From NCBI GenBank assembly GCA_039619475.1, contig CM077115.1, positions 397,888,557 through 397,952,556 on the forward strand: a DNA stretch of 64,000 nt. Direction: 5' to 3'. The number at the start of each line of letters is the position of its first letter. Within the stretch, counting starts at the first letter, position 1. Below the pieces are notes generated by a model. It did no database searches, was not told where the DNA came from, and was given only the letters and a program-made list of their open reading frames with translations. This stretch comes from Icerya purchasi. Its lineage: Eukaryota > Arthropoda > Insecta > Hemiptera > Monophlebidae. Below, piece after piece: positions 49,129-60,199 of this stretch. Both the position numbers and the translations under genes were made by a program.

Positions 49129-49153
49129 TATTATATATATAATATTTAATACT

Positions 49154-49589
49154 GTTCTCTTCGGTCTTTTGCCTTTCTTATTTATTTTTAATTTTTATTT
49201 TATAATGTAAATGAAAATAGATCAAAGATAAATATCTGTATATTTTTTGTACTTGCTCACAAAGAAAGAATTCACATCGGATTATTAACAAAAATAAAAA
49301 AGAAGTAAAGTCTAATAAAAATGCCATCTTTCTTACTATTCAAATTCTAAACTACCGTTTTAGCTAGAATTTTATAATTTTTTTATTTTTTTACCTAAAA
49401 CTAAAATAAAATTTAAATTAAATTGTAATAATTATGTATTTTTAAAACATTTTTAAATTTCTAAAGAGGTCGTTATTTGATTTTCTTTATGTATTTCTCA
49501 AATCTGCTGCCTACCACAGAAGATATTACGTAATTATATAACTTCCCGCCTAAATTTGCTTTGAAAATGTCAAACCATAGGGCTTAAGC
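49154..49589 (+). other. No gene seen
   Basis: AT-rich spacer between the hairpin element and the R1-like LINE. Confidence 0.5.
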
Positions 49590-49936
49590 TACAAATTAAC
49601 GTGTTTGAAATCAAGCAAACCAAACAATATTCCACTTTTCACAAAAAATAATGGCGATAAAATTACCAATGTGACAGAAAATCTAAACTACTCCCTGTCC
49701 TTTCTTTTTCTGTTAAATAGTGCTGACAAAGACAGCAACAAACAATGGATTCCTCTTGATACTTCCGCACGAAAAGGCATTATAAAAAATTTAAAAAACA
49801 ACAAAGCTGCTGGACCTGACAATATTACAAATAAGACACTAAAATTAATCCAAAAGAACTATCCAAAACTCCTTTCACTCCTATATAAAAAAAAATCATC
49901 TCCTTAAACTATTTCCTTAAAACCTGACACGAAGCA

Positions 49937-50262
49937 AATGTAATCATAGGCGTACCCAGGCAAGATTTTCGGGAGGGGATCGATCCATTTTACAAAAAAA
50001 CACTTGGCAGATAAAAGGATTTTACTTAATAATTATATTTTATTAAAAATCTCTTGTATAATAGTTCTAAATGCGTAAGACTTCTGTTCGTTTTCATTTT
50101 GAGAATAATTTACACTAATACGTAGTTAGTTGTACTGTCAGAATGCCTGGTACCAAGACATCTTACGACCCTAAAACGATAATACAGCAACGTAAAAATC
50201 CATTTCGGGAGGGGTTTGAACCCCCAAATCCCCCCCCCCCCGGGTACGCCTATGAATGTAAT
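49937..50262. mobile_element. hAT-like MITE (310 bp) inside the R1-like LINE
   Basis: The element 49945-50254 begins CATAGGCGTACCCAGG and ends CGGGTACGCCTATG, terminal inverted repeats of 13 bp (CATAGGCGTACCC). Exact 8-bp direct repeats AATGTAAT flank it (49937-49944 and 50255-50262). The LINE reading frame resumes on the other side (EAN before; ILLHKSNKDANFISFYRPI after), so the insertion point is confirmed by the host ORF. The ends differ from the 17.2/47.3 kb family. It has a G/C-rich subterminal region and no ORF. Confidence 0.92.
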
Positions 50263-50730
50263 CCTACTTCATAAATCAAACAAAGATGCAAATTTCATAA
50301 GCTTCTATCGCCCAATATGTCTTTTAAATACTGCAAGCAAAATTTACGAAAAGCTATTAAAAAAAGTAGGATAACTTGCCATCTGAACTCAACAAAGTTT
50401 TTAGATAAAAGACAATTTGGATTCAGACAAGGTCTGTCCACAGAACATGCTTTGAATTATGCGATTAGCGAGATAGCAGCAGCCTTAAGAAAAAATCGAG
50501 CGTTCTTGTCATAGGAGTGAATATCAAAGGAATCTTTGATAACTTCTGGCATCCTACTTTGTTTGACATTTTAAAATCTATTCTGATCAAAGACATACCA
50601 CTGCTAAGTACAATATACTGCTACCTTAAAAACAGATGTGTAACTCTCCAAATAGGTAATCATAGTGCAAACACTGAAACCAATAAAAGTTGCTCACAGG
50701 GTAGCGTTTTAGGTCCACTTTTCTGAAATA

Positions 50731-52035
50731 CGAGGGTGGTTCAAATATAAACCGGAATTTCGTCATAAACATTTTTATTTTATACTTACAGTGCTCATAT
50801 TGTTTACAATTTTTCGAGATAACCCCCCTCGCACGCTACGCACTTTTCCCACCTCTCCGGCAATTTTTTTATTCCTTTTTCGTAAAAATTTCGCGGCTTG
50901 TCACATAGCCATTTGCGCCCGAACGATTCCACCTCATCGTTGCTGTCGAAACGTTGTCCACCAAGTGCTTCTTTCAACGGGCCAAACAAATAATAATCAC
51001 AAGGCGACAAATCTGGACTGTAAGGAGGATGTTCAAGTGTTTCCCAGCCCAATTCGGCCAATGTCTCCATCGTGAGCCGAGCGGTATGTGGCCTGGCGTT
51101 GTCTTGAAGCAGTATCGCACTACGGATCGGAATTTCGCGCCTTTTTGTTCGATAGGCCGGTTTGACTGTACTTTTTTAGGAGGTTACTGTAATACTGCGC
51201 CGTCACAGTACGTTGTTCAGTTAGGAAATCGACTGCGATCACTCCCTTCATGTCTCCTAAAACACGGTACACAACACCTTCCCAGCTGACTGTGTAACCT
51301 TCGCTTTGACTGGCGCTCCCTCTTTTTTCTTCCGCCACTCCATAGACGAGCGTTTACTCTCCGGCGTATAGTAGTGTAGTCAAGTTTCGTCCGTGGTGAA
51401 TATTCGCCGCAATAAATTCTCTCCTTCCTCTTCATACCGCTGCAGGAGACGCGTACAAACTTCCCAACGAGTGAATTTCTGTTCAAAATTCAGAAGTCTT
51501 GGCACCCATCTGGCTGCAATTTTGCGATAACTTAGCCGATCATGAATTATTGTCTCAATACTACCTATGCTGATGCCCAATTCGTCGGTCATATCGCGTA
51601 CACGGACGCGTCGGTCAGCCAAAATGAGTTGTTCGATGGCTTTGACGTGTTCATCTGTAATGCTGGTTTTTGGGCGCCGCGCATGTGCTATGTTTGACAC
51701 CACTTCACGTCCTTTTCGAAACGCGGAACACCACTCGTACACTTGAGTTTTGGAGAGACACTCATCCCCGAACTGTTCGCGTAATTTTTGATAAATTTCC
51801 ACGGATTTTACGTCGTCTTTGACTAAAAAACGAATAATGATGCGTTTGCGCAACAGACACTGGTACTTCTTTTTCACTCATGGCTCTAACTACACTAAAA
51901 AGTGAGCTTACGCGGTTCTAATTGCTCTACACGCTTCGTAACAAACCGGTCTAACTGCCAGTGCAACCACTTTTTCCACAATAAATTTTTCGCGCGTTTA
52001 TTTAAAAATTCCTGTTTATATTTGAACCACCCTCG
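50731..52035 (-). mobile_element. Full-length mariner element (dead), 1305 bp
   Basis: The ends CGAGGGTGGTTCAAATATAA are inverted at both termini (about 30 bp, one mismatch), with TA target duplications at 50729-50730 and 52036-52037. Full length matches the usual 1.3 kb for mariner. The transposase gene is on the minus strand and disabled (see next entry). It is inserted in the R1-like LINE between the QGSVLGPLF and ADD blocks of its reverse transcriptase. The good terminal symmetry with a broken ORF suggests it is old enough to have decayed but could once have been moved in trans. Confidence 0.97.
50804..51881 (-). pseudogene. Mariner transposase pseudogene
   Basis: ATG at 51881 (MSEKEVPVS) and TAA/TAG region at 50804 bound a ~345-codon mariner transposase. 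N-terminal helix-turn-helix region: RKRIIIRFLVKDDVKSVEIY, TQVYEWCSAFRKGRE, RRPKTSITDEHV, SIGSIETIIHDRL. Catalytic D,D34D: first Asp in IFTTDET (about 51385), second in LLQDNARPHTA (about 51105), third in SPDLSPCDYYLFGPLKEAL with exactly 34 residues between the last two. Lesions: a frameshift between MSEKEVPVS and RKRIII, Trp TGG to TGA right after TDET (51380-51382), a frameshift near 51255 just before DMKGVIAVDFL, and another between NLLKK (about 51180) and ILLQDN. All three catalytic aspartates survive, but no intact protein can be made. Confidence 0.95.
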
Positions 52036-53170
52036 TATATTATTCAGCTAAGCTCTACCATACGATAAGAACGTTGACCTATGCGCACATGCAGATGACT
52101 TACTATTCATAATAACGGATGATACAAAAGTCAATCTCGAAAGAACTGCTAACAAAACGCTTGAGTTACTCGGAGCCCGGCTAAATGAAGTGAAGCTTAA
52201 TCTTTCAGTTGAAAAACGCTTTGTGTCTCTTTTCACAAACTTCCTGAAACTAAAAAGGAAAAATATTAAAGTGCTTTACAGGGGGATCACTTTAAAAGTA
52301 TTTAAATACCTAGGAGTTGTATTAGACAATAAACTCTCCATTAAACAACACATGGACTCCACCACATTTAAATTGGACGCTAATAATGTCAACTACTAAA
52401 AGTGTGTTGAAATACATGGGGCTTTGATTACAAATATAGACTTGTGTTTTTCCAACACCTAAAAAAGAAAACCCTAAAGCAAAACATCTACTCTACACAA
52501 CGTAAATACTTAATAAACGCCTGCAGAGCTTATAGAACAATTTCTCACAGCACCCCTGTTGCTCTTACGGGAGTCCTTTCACTAGACCTAGAAATTAACT
52601 ATAGATCAATCATTTTTATCATAAAAAAACATAAAAATTTTGAATATATTAACGATCATGTCTATCAAATAATGAATTTTCTGCTTCCAATAAATTTTCT
52701 TCAGAACAATTCCTTCATGCTAATCCACCATGACTTACATATAAAAATATCGCTAAAACAACTCAAAAGACACATTAAAAATTATTTCATGTCTATATGG
52801 CAAAACTCCTGGGAAAGAGATACAGCAGGTCGGTATACCTACAGGCTAATCCCAAATGTTAGAACAGGCTTACGGTTAACATCTGACTTTTACACTACCC
52901 AACTCCTCACTGGCCACAGACACTTCGGAGCTTACTTAAAAAAATAATACAAAATTACTGAAGACGACAAATGTGGATGTGGGGAAATTGAAAACGCCAA
53001 TCATGTAATCTTTCACTGTAGTAAGTATGACGACATCAGACGCTTCAATATAGGAAACCTCAATTTGAGCAATTTAACTTTGCCAACTAAATTTCAAAAA
53101 GTCGCGTTCTTAGTTTTAAACCAAAATTTACTGACAAAAATAACAACCTACAGTGATTTACATTACTGAA

Positions 53171-53399
53171 TTGAATAAAAAACTTTACACTTAAAATCTA
53201 CTCATTAACATATACGTAATTTTCAATATTAATAACCGGACAAGACAATCTAGCTCAAATGGTAAATCAAACCGAAATCAGTCACACTTGCGTCTTTCAG
53301 AAAAAAAATAAATAAAAATATTGTCTATTAAATGAGTACACGGTTCATAACCCACCAGATCATGTAGCATTAAGTTTCTCAAGCCGGCTATTGTTTCCT
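53171..53399 (+). other. Spacer between two LINE pieces
   Basis: Probably the 3' untranslated end of the R1-like LINE; nothing further is recognised. Confidence 0.4.
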
Positions 53400-53765
53400 T
53401 AATCAGACTAAGACTTGGTCATTCTCTCTTTCCCTTTTCTCGTTTTTCCTTTTCTCTTTCACCTTCTCCCGTTTGTCCTCTCCACTCTACTGATCCTCCC
53501 TTTATATGCGACCCCAACTATATCATTTTTGAATGTCCTGCTCTTTTTCCCGAGTGCTCTCATCTATACGCCGAACTCTTGGCGTTGGATCTTTTTACCC
53601 CTTTCAATGCTTCCTTTATTCTTTCCTTCCCATCTCTAGCCATTATTCCCCTCCTACTCTCCTTTATACTCTCTACCTTTGATCGCCTCAGAATCTGAGT
53701 AGGTGATCTAAGTTCATGTAGTTGGGTCAATGCTGGCATCGAACTCATTTAAAAAAAAACAAAAA
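53400..53765 (+). mobile_element. LINE C-terminal/3' end, copy B
   Basis: One open frame reads RLRLGHSLFPFSRFSFSLSP then CPLH...FICDPNYIIFECPALFPECS, LYAELLALDLFTPFNASFIL and SFPSLAIIPLLLSFILS, followed by a stop, a short 3'UTR (tagttgggtcaatgctgg) and A-rich tail at 53751-53780. The C..C...(H/N)Y..(F)..C pattern is the zinc-knuckle-like end of I/R1-type LINE ORF2. It is the longest of three copies here (others at 14980 and 61920). Confidence 0.75.
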
Positions 53766-55199
53766 AAAACAACAAAAAAACCCCGATATAAAAAGAAATT
53801 AAATTTTATTACTTAAGTTTTATTGTAAGAAGGTTCTAGGTCAAGATTAAGCCTAACGGCGGTGCTTGGCTTGGCGCCTTTGTACGCAAACTCGTATTGA
53901 GAAAATTCGAAAAAAGTGGAAAAACATTAAAAATGTTTAAAGAATCTTAAAATTATTTTTCCCTAATTGTTAGTTGTTTTTTTTTTTTTTTGGCATATTT
54001 TAATGAATTTTTATTTTCTCCGGGAATTTTTTGAGCTTGGCCTCTTTTATTTTTCGGAACTTCGGTTTTTTTCGTCGTTGTAGCTCCGGTTTTTGTTTCC
54101 CATTTTTTGATTGCAGTTCCAGTGTTCATCTTTCTCTTTCGTGTCAAATTTACTGCAGTTTATTCTTATTCTGTGCTACACAGTTACCACAGACTGATAC
54201 CTGATTTTCAGTAGGATTCGTTTCGATATAGGGATGAAGTTCACTGATAACACAGCCTTGTCCGATCTTTTGTCAATTTCAGATTCTTCGTCGAATAAAT
54301 AATTTTTCTGAACCTTACCTCTAGTTCATCGTGAATACAGAAAATTGAAATTTACGCGCAGCCTTGCTGAAATTCAGCATTCTATCGGCAAGTGGTGCCG
54401 TAAAATTATCCGCAAAATTTTTTATCATTTCAGCGATGCGACTAATTGACTCTTCAGACAGAACGTCCGATCTACCTGTTTGCTTACCATTTAGTTCATC
54501 GTTCACAGAAGTCAAGCTTTTCATAATGCTACATTAAATTTTGATAATGTTCAATTTGACAATACAGATGATAACGGTAGTATTACTTCGCGCAGCTTTT
54601 TTATCAAAAACTACTTTTTGCACTTTTCTCGGCAAACATCATATATTCGACGGGACTGCTTTTTAAAATTTTTGCGTGTAACAAGTTTAATAAGAGTTAT
54701 TTAAATTTTCAGCGATAAAATTGCAGAATAATTTTATTTTTCGGTTTTAAATTGAAGTTTCCCACATTTAATTTTTGTGTTTTTTTTTTCAATAAGAAAA
54801 AAGTATAAATCGTATCGGGAAGCCGGATAAGGTCAATCAAAACATAAAAAAAAAAAAAAAACTGTTTCAAAAAAGAAAATTCTCTATCTACACAGAATAA
54901 ATTGCTACTTGAATAGTTGACCGAGATCATTCGGATGTCTAAATGATTAATGTATTTTTTAAAATTGCAACCATAATCATCAGAAATATACAGGTATGTA
55001 TATAAATGTGCAGTAAAACCTATTTAATACGTTTTTCAAGGAACCGCGCGAAAAGTGTGCATTAAGCGGGAAAATCAGTACGAATCAAAAAAACAAAAAA
55101 AAAAATGAAAATCAACTTTTTATTTAATTATTTTTATATATCGTAACTATTTATATACACCGCGTTTTACCGGCGGCAAATAAAAATCGGTCTTATTAC
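53766..55199 (+). other. No gene identified
   Basis: Two minus-strand frames are noted but unrecognised: 54147-53953 (lysine-rich, MTRKRKMNTGTAIKK...) and 54524-54321 (ESISRIAEMIKNFADN..., of balanced composition). They could be remnants of a transposon gag-like protein or chance. The rest is AT-rich. Confidence 0.35.
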
Positions 55200-55720
55200 C
55201 GACTTCCACTCAAGTAAGGAAGCTTGGAGTAAGAGAAGACATGAGACGAAAAATTGAAGACGCGAGCTGCTACATGAGAACGGATCAGGATTTTATAAGG
55301 AGCGAAACGCCGCTGATTTTTAATACAAAGATAGGAGGCGATAAGATTAGATGAGGATACGGAAAAACGTTTAATTAGAAAATTGTACTCAAGCTGCGAT
55401 CTGCGAATAAAAAGTGGTTGTATAGCAGATTCAGAAAGTATAGCAGGAACAGGAGAGCATTTTAATGCTCTAATGCGTATATCGAATTCTGGCTAGTTTG
55501 GGGCGAGGAGAGATTTTACGGAATTGGCATAGATGAAAGAGTAGTAATCAATGCTGGAACGAATTATAGCTTCATGAAGGATTAGGAGAATAGAAGGGTC
55601 ACCATTCCATATGGATGAAGATAGGGCTTTCAGAAGATTCCGAGTCTTTTACGGAAGGAATTATAGAGATGGTTAAAGTTGTTCATGGAAAATGAGTGTC
55701 GACTGTTTAGAATAACACCA
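55200..55720 (-). mobile_element. LINE RT C-terminal fragment, antisense
   Basis: The minus strand reads LKALSSSIWNGDPSILLILH, EAIIRSSIDYYSFIYANSVK, then CSPVPAILSESAIQPLFIRR and LEYNFLIKRF. This is the post-RT thumb/C-terminal region of an I/R1-like LINE, similar to the 9042-8845 fragment (AIFRSKLDRGAIFYESASKS...VDRFLIKY). It has no full ORF. Confidence 0.65.
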
Positions 55721-56239
55721 AGGTAGCAGGAAATTAAATAATATTTACTAAAGCTTGATTGCAGGGGAGACGGAGGGAAAACCCCCGGAGAAGAAGACTA
55801 TGAAGGAGTGAGAGAGAGGTGAATTGTGGAGAGAGACTAAACTAAGGATACACATACTTATATTTATAAAGTTGTAATTTTGTATCGCTGTGTGTAAATT
55901 TTATACTTTAAACGGATACGTATAATAATGTCGATTCTTGTTTAGTTGCAAAATAGCGACCATGTAAAAAATAATAAGATCTAATGACTTTCTGCACACA
56001 TCTTGTTCTTTAGTTTATATTCTTCTGGCGTTTGTTTTAGACTGTTCTTTGTTGTTTTTTTTTGTAGTTTTTAGCGAAAACAAAAAAGAAAAAATGTCGA
56101 CAACGCAGACATGCCGATAGGATAAGATGATTATTTGATCCGAGAGAGGATATCGGCCCGATAGCGGAATAATTTTGTTCAAAAGATGGCAGAGGCGCGC
56201 TAAATGCTCTGAAATAACAAACGACGAAGGTTTTCTCTT
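55721..56239 (+). other. No gene seen
   Basis: Purine-rich then AT-rich sequence; nothing recognised. Confidence 0.4.
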
Positions 56240-56988
56240 TCGGCTATGATAAGGGGGCAATTTGCTCGGTGATTAATGACGGATAAGTGCAGGAGGAGGA
56301 CAGAATGGATATCCAAGTGGAAAACTGCGACGACCGAATGCCGATGACACGTAGAAGGAGCATCGAACAGGTGCTGGAAATTAAAGTGGAGAAAATTAGA
56401 ACACGTCCGTGCGAACTGTAAACAGCAAAAACGGAAACAACGACCGAGCGGATTTTGTTATTTTTTGTCTTTATCCTTGTTTGTTTACACGTTATTTTTC
56501 GTCCGCAGACGATTAGAAGCGATGACGACGTGTAAACGGCGAAGCGAACGAAAAGAAAAGCGGGAAAATAAGTCGTGAAAGGGGAAATGAGACTGCGGAG
56601 AAGTCGGAAAATGGGAAAAGTATGGCGCGAGTAAAGATGGAAAGTGGAACAACAAAGAGATGCGGCGGACATTGATTGTTTTCCGAAGGTAGCGCGCTGC
56701 CAGTGATGAAGAAGTTTGATGCCGAAGTTTTTTCTTGATGAACGAGTATGGTCGTCGCGCGAACGGTTCATATCGTGAATTGCTTTCTAGGTCGAGCGAC
56801 AAACTGCAGCCATCATTACTACGACGAACGAATATCGGCTTTCCGATAAGATTGGCACACTGTCACGGCCGATGACGCGACCGATGTCGTCGTCTATATC
56901 ATCGCGACAATTAATTGGCATTTTAAGATTTCTCTCTCGATTAACGTGTCGCCGATAACAGCTAAATGCTCACTGAGATACTTGCAAC
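56240..56988 (+). promoter_or_regulatory. CpG-rich segment, candidate promoter/5'UTR
   Basis: CpG is common here (cgacgacc, cgtcgcgcgaac, gacgcgaccgatgtcgtcgt) against a background where it is sparse. The segment sits just upstream of a candidate two-exon gene start. The long minus-strand frames in it (56771-56244, 56802-56485) look like by-products of this composition. No TATA or clear initiator was picked out. Confidence 0.3.
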
Positions 56989-57432
56989 ATGTCGGCCGCG
57001 AATTGTGAACTGCAGCAAAATGAATCGATTAAAAACGAATTCGTCCTATCGCAAAACGATTGCGCCACTAACCAACTATGTGCCCTACGAACGGAAGACA
57101 AAAATGTTCCCACTAACAGCAAATCATCCGTCCTTCTTGTCCATTTATTAAGTCTCGTGGTTAGCCCTTTTATCGGTAAATTAATATATGTACGACTTTA
57201 CTCTGTTTTGTGTCATCTTTTGGATTTGTTATCATCGGTAGGTAGACAACATTAAAAAAGGGAACGGTTTAAAAATTTTTTATAATTTCTTTTCTTCCAG
57301 CTGTTTCATATTAATGGATCGAAGCAACGATGGACCTTAACAGTCCTTTCCGTTTATACGTGTACCAGCCGAACACCATTCGAAAATCCGACACCATCCG
57401 AGTTAACAGGCGTCCGCTCTACTCGCAGCCGG
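56989..57432 (+). CDS. Candidate two-exon gene 5' part, unknown protein
   Basis: Exon 1 56989-57237 opens with ATG (MSAANCELQQNESIKNEFVL...) and gives 83 codons ending DLLSS. Donor TCG|gtaggt; a 63-nt intron (57238-57300) ends ataatttcttttcttccag, a strong acceptor. Exon 2 continues in phase 0 (LFHINGSKQRWTLTVLSVYT...) for 44 codons to about 57432, where LINE sequence begins. Exon 2 also has a second well-formed frame from ATG 57330 (MDLNSPFRLYVYQPNTIRKS...), and exon 1 has an overlapping frame from 56966, so the true reading frame is not settled. The hydrophobic stretch in exon 1 (about residues 48-80) could be a membrane segment. I recognise no family. It may be a real gene's 5' end cut by the LINE, or a transcript leader. 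Confidence 0.35.
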
Positions 57433-58820
57433 GTATTAAAAATAATCAACTTAAGTGGTTTAGGAATTATATAATAAAAATAGAAAAAAAATGGTCAAAA
57501 TTGCAGGGAATAAAAGTAATGAAAAAACTATTCAACAGGGCGTAGGTCAAAAATGCAAAGGTGTATACACGCGTTTGCTGATGATATTGCTTTATTAATT
57601 GAGCACAACAATTTAGAGATTGCGGAAAAATTATTACCAGAGGATGTAGATAATTTGAGTAAATGGGTACATGATAGGAAGTTATGTATAAATATAAACA
57701 AATCAAAAGTATTACACATTCGGAATAATTCTAAACATAAGATATGCGACCCGCGAATTGTCCTTCTTAATAACGATTGCCTTCATGAGCTTCATGTAAA
57801 TAACAATACCCGTCTATGTTTCTGTCCATCATTAGATTTATGACATTAAATATCTAGGTATATATGTATATATATATATTGATAAATCCTTGAACTGGAA
57901 AAAACACATTCAAAGTTTAAACTCGAAATTAAGACAGACAATTCCAGATTTATATAAAGTAAAGCAGGTACTATCACATCTTACGTATATACTACAATTC
58001 AATAGTAATGTCTAGAATATTATATGGAATTCAAATATATTATGTGAGGCTAAGAAAACAGAAATAAATAAAATAAGTAAAATACAGAAGAGGTGTTTGA
58101 AACTTATACTACCCTACTGGAAGAAAAACGACTCTGGATCAGTTATGTGTGGAAGGAAAATTATGAAATGTCCCCTAAGATATGTACTATTTCTATTATA
58201 GATTATTAGAATTTAATGTCAATAATATAAAATTACCATCCAGGGAAAAAATCCGCTTAACGAGAAACCAAAGTAATACATATTACATCTATCCTCGGGG
58301 GGTAAATCTACGAATTGGCAACACTGATGATTCAATTTTAATTAATTTAAATAAGTACAATCCCTAATTATATACTAGAGGGGAAAAAAATAATTGGTGT
58401 GTGGAAAAAGAAGGTGCAAAAATGGTTGAAGGAATGGTGCAAAGACATCAAGTTTCGTCCTTTATCTCGTGTTACCCTTTTTAATGGTTCTTTTCTGTTT
58501 ACGGTGTTGTTGGTGTTTGACACTTTGTCGTGTCCTTCCCGGATTGTAGGCTCTCACTGATCATGGTTTGTCTGCATATTATATTGGTGTACAGATGCGT
58601 ATTACGCGGTATTGTTGTTTTATTGACATACGTATCTATGCTATTACTTCAATATGCATAATGCTCTAGGTTTATTATTATTGTTAGTTATGACATTAGT
58701 TAAGTTAGTTGTAATTTGTGTACTATATATCTATTATAATAAACGTTGATAAGAGTGTTGGGCACTCACACAACGGGCATATTTGCCCTGTGAGACCCAC
58801 AAATTATTCTTTAAAAAAAG
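57430..58820 (+). mobile_element. Degraded LINE, sense strand
   Basis: It begins inside RT with GIKNNQLKWFRNY, then STG/QQGVGQ remains, and HAFADDIALLIEHNN (57568-57612, catalytic Asp pair). Next are LSKWVHDRKLCININKSKVL and KYLGIYVYIYIDKSLNWKKH (57847-57906), where a TA microsatellite has expanded inside the YLG motif. A C-terminal part at 58182-58367 follows (LPSREKIRLTRNQSN ... LRIGNTDD), then VWKKKVQKWLKEW. The 3'UTR includes aataaacgttgataagag and cgggcatatttgccc and ends in an A-rich tract at about 58815. Multiple stops are present. Confidence 0.8.
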
Positions 58821-60199
58821 AAGAATTTATACTTTCAGTGGAATTGTCATTGTTTAAGAAGATCATGGGGACCGGTTATTCATACTAGCTTCCAGCGGGA
58901 AAGTACGCGGAAAAGCGGTGAGAGGACGCAGGAGATTTAACATGATGACTAACGTAGAAGCTCTGGGTCGGAGCAACCTTTTTTATAAGAGAAGCTAATA
59001 AAATAATAAATAATAATAAAATAATAAATAATAATAATACTTTCATTAAATTTTGTATAGTGTTTTTGTTCGTGCTATATTTCTCCCTAAATCCACAACT
59101 TGTAAACTATAATTCTTGAACATTTTTTATTAATATTTACTACTAGCAAGCATAGATTGACGGACAAGTGTTTATAAAATATCTGGTGAGAAATATTATT
59201 GATTATTTTTGTACTGGCGCTATTGTTATTTTAGGCGTCATGCATTTCAAAGGCTGAAAATACCTTCATTTTTTTTGTTGTTTTTTAAAGAATGGAAGTT
59301 TAGAGAAATCTGTTAATCGTATTTATTTTTAATTTAAAATTTCGAGGGAAGATTAAAAACATGCAAAAATTTTATCCGTCACCATATGGAAAAACTCGCG
59401 CTCTCGTGTGAGAGACAGGTATTGTCACCTAGGACGAAATATTTTCAAAAGTGTCATTGTATAAAGCTGAATAATGGTACGATTAAACAATAAAAGATAT
59501 CCGTTCTACAACTTTTCCCCCCTCAGAAATTAGAAATATAAAAACCGAAAGTCTAAAAGAAATGGGGAAATAAACGACATTTTCTTGTACAGGTCAGCAA
59601 GAAAAAAAAGAACACGTTATCGTTTGCACTGATCTTATCTGAATAGTTCTAGTCTCCCGAATTATGCTGAACCAACATTAAGTTTTTTTTTAATAATATT
59701 TTCTGTAGAAATTGAACCGTGTAGAAATAAGAATGCGCCCAAATAGGGTTGCCCCCTTCATTATTCTTCGTGAAGGCTTTCAATTTGTCATTTATTCATT
59801 TGTTTCTATTTAGGAGTGCGGGGCATTTAACCAGTTTTGAGGATATTATTGGTAATATGATATGGGTTTGCCTGTAATTGGTGAGCCGGGGCCATTGAAA
59901 AAGGAAAGACTTAAAAGGAGTAGCCGTTATAAAAGGACGGAGTGTGAATAATCGCTAATCGAAATCAAAGACAAAATTGTTATTAGAGGAGAGAGGTTGT
60001 TTTAATATAAGAAACGGAAAAAAACAATAATTCAATCTAAATAATTCGGCGCTTCAATAACTATCGTTGGGTGCTGTATGGGGAGAGTTATCTGTAGCTA
60101 AATTACGCAGATAGATTGACAAGAGGAAAGAAAGTGGAAGAACATAACGAAGAATGATAAAATCGCATAAATAATCAGGAAATGACTCATCGTGTTTTG
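58821..60199 (+). other. No gene seen
   Basis: AT-rich, with a TAATAAA-rich run at 58995-59040. No feature is supported. Confidence 0.45.

Larger units (their letters stand above)
48168..49153. mobile_element. Inverted-repeat Penelope-like insertion with 14-bp flanking repeats
   Basis: Exact direct repeats TAATATTTAATACT flank the unit (48168-48181 and 49140-49153), consistent with a target-site duplication. Between them lies a 2 x 443 bp inverted repeat (see next entry). The right arm, on + strand, encodes a tail like that of GIY-YIG-type Penelope-like element ORFs and then a non-coding 3' part containing gatgatgggttatgcccgaa, a style of sequence I associate with Penelope-like tails. Such elements are known to insert as truncated, tandem or inverted copies. 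The clade assignment is inference; the structure is seen directly. Confidence 0.6.
49590..53170 (+). mobile_element. R1-like LINE interrupted by a MITE and a mariner
   Basis: LINE sequence is at 49590-49944, 50255-50730 and 52036-53170. Blocks in order: LKNNKAAGPDNITNKTLKLI (about 49785-49845); FYRPICLLNTASKIYEKLLKK (about 50303-50363, just after the MITE); RQFGFRQGLSTEHAL (50411-50455) and NIKGIFDNFWHPTLFDILKS (50520-50580, a FLDIKGAFDN-type R1 block); CSQGSVLGPLF (50694-50726, just before the mariner); AHADDLLFI (about 52083-52110, catalytic Asp pair with Y replaced by H). The C-terminal part 52444-52947 has WQNSWERDTAGRYTYRLIP and LLTGHRHFGAYLKK, followed in another frame by CGCGEIENANHVIFHC, the CCHC-type knuckle. 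Stops and frameshifts occur throughout. Ends are not sharply defined. Confidence 0.88.

Noticed and set aside
53953..54524. Minus-strand frames that might be a gag-like ORF
   Set aside because: No CCHC knuckle or other LINE/LTR signature found; assignment would be a guess.
56244..56802. Two long minus-strand frames (175 and 105 codons)
   Set aside because: They overlap each other in different frames in a compositionally biased CpG/purine-rich stretch, with no domain or splice context.
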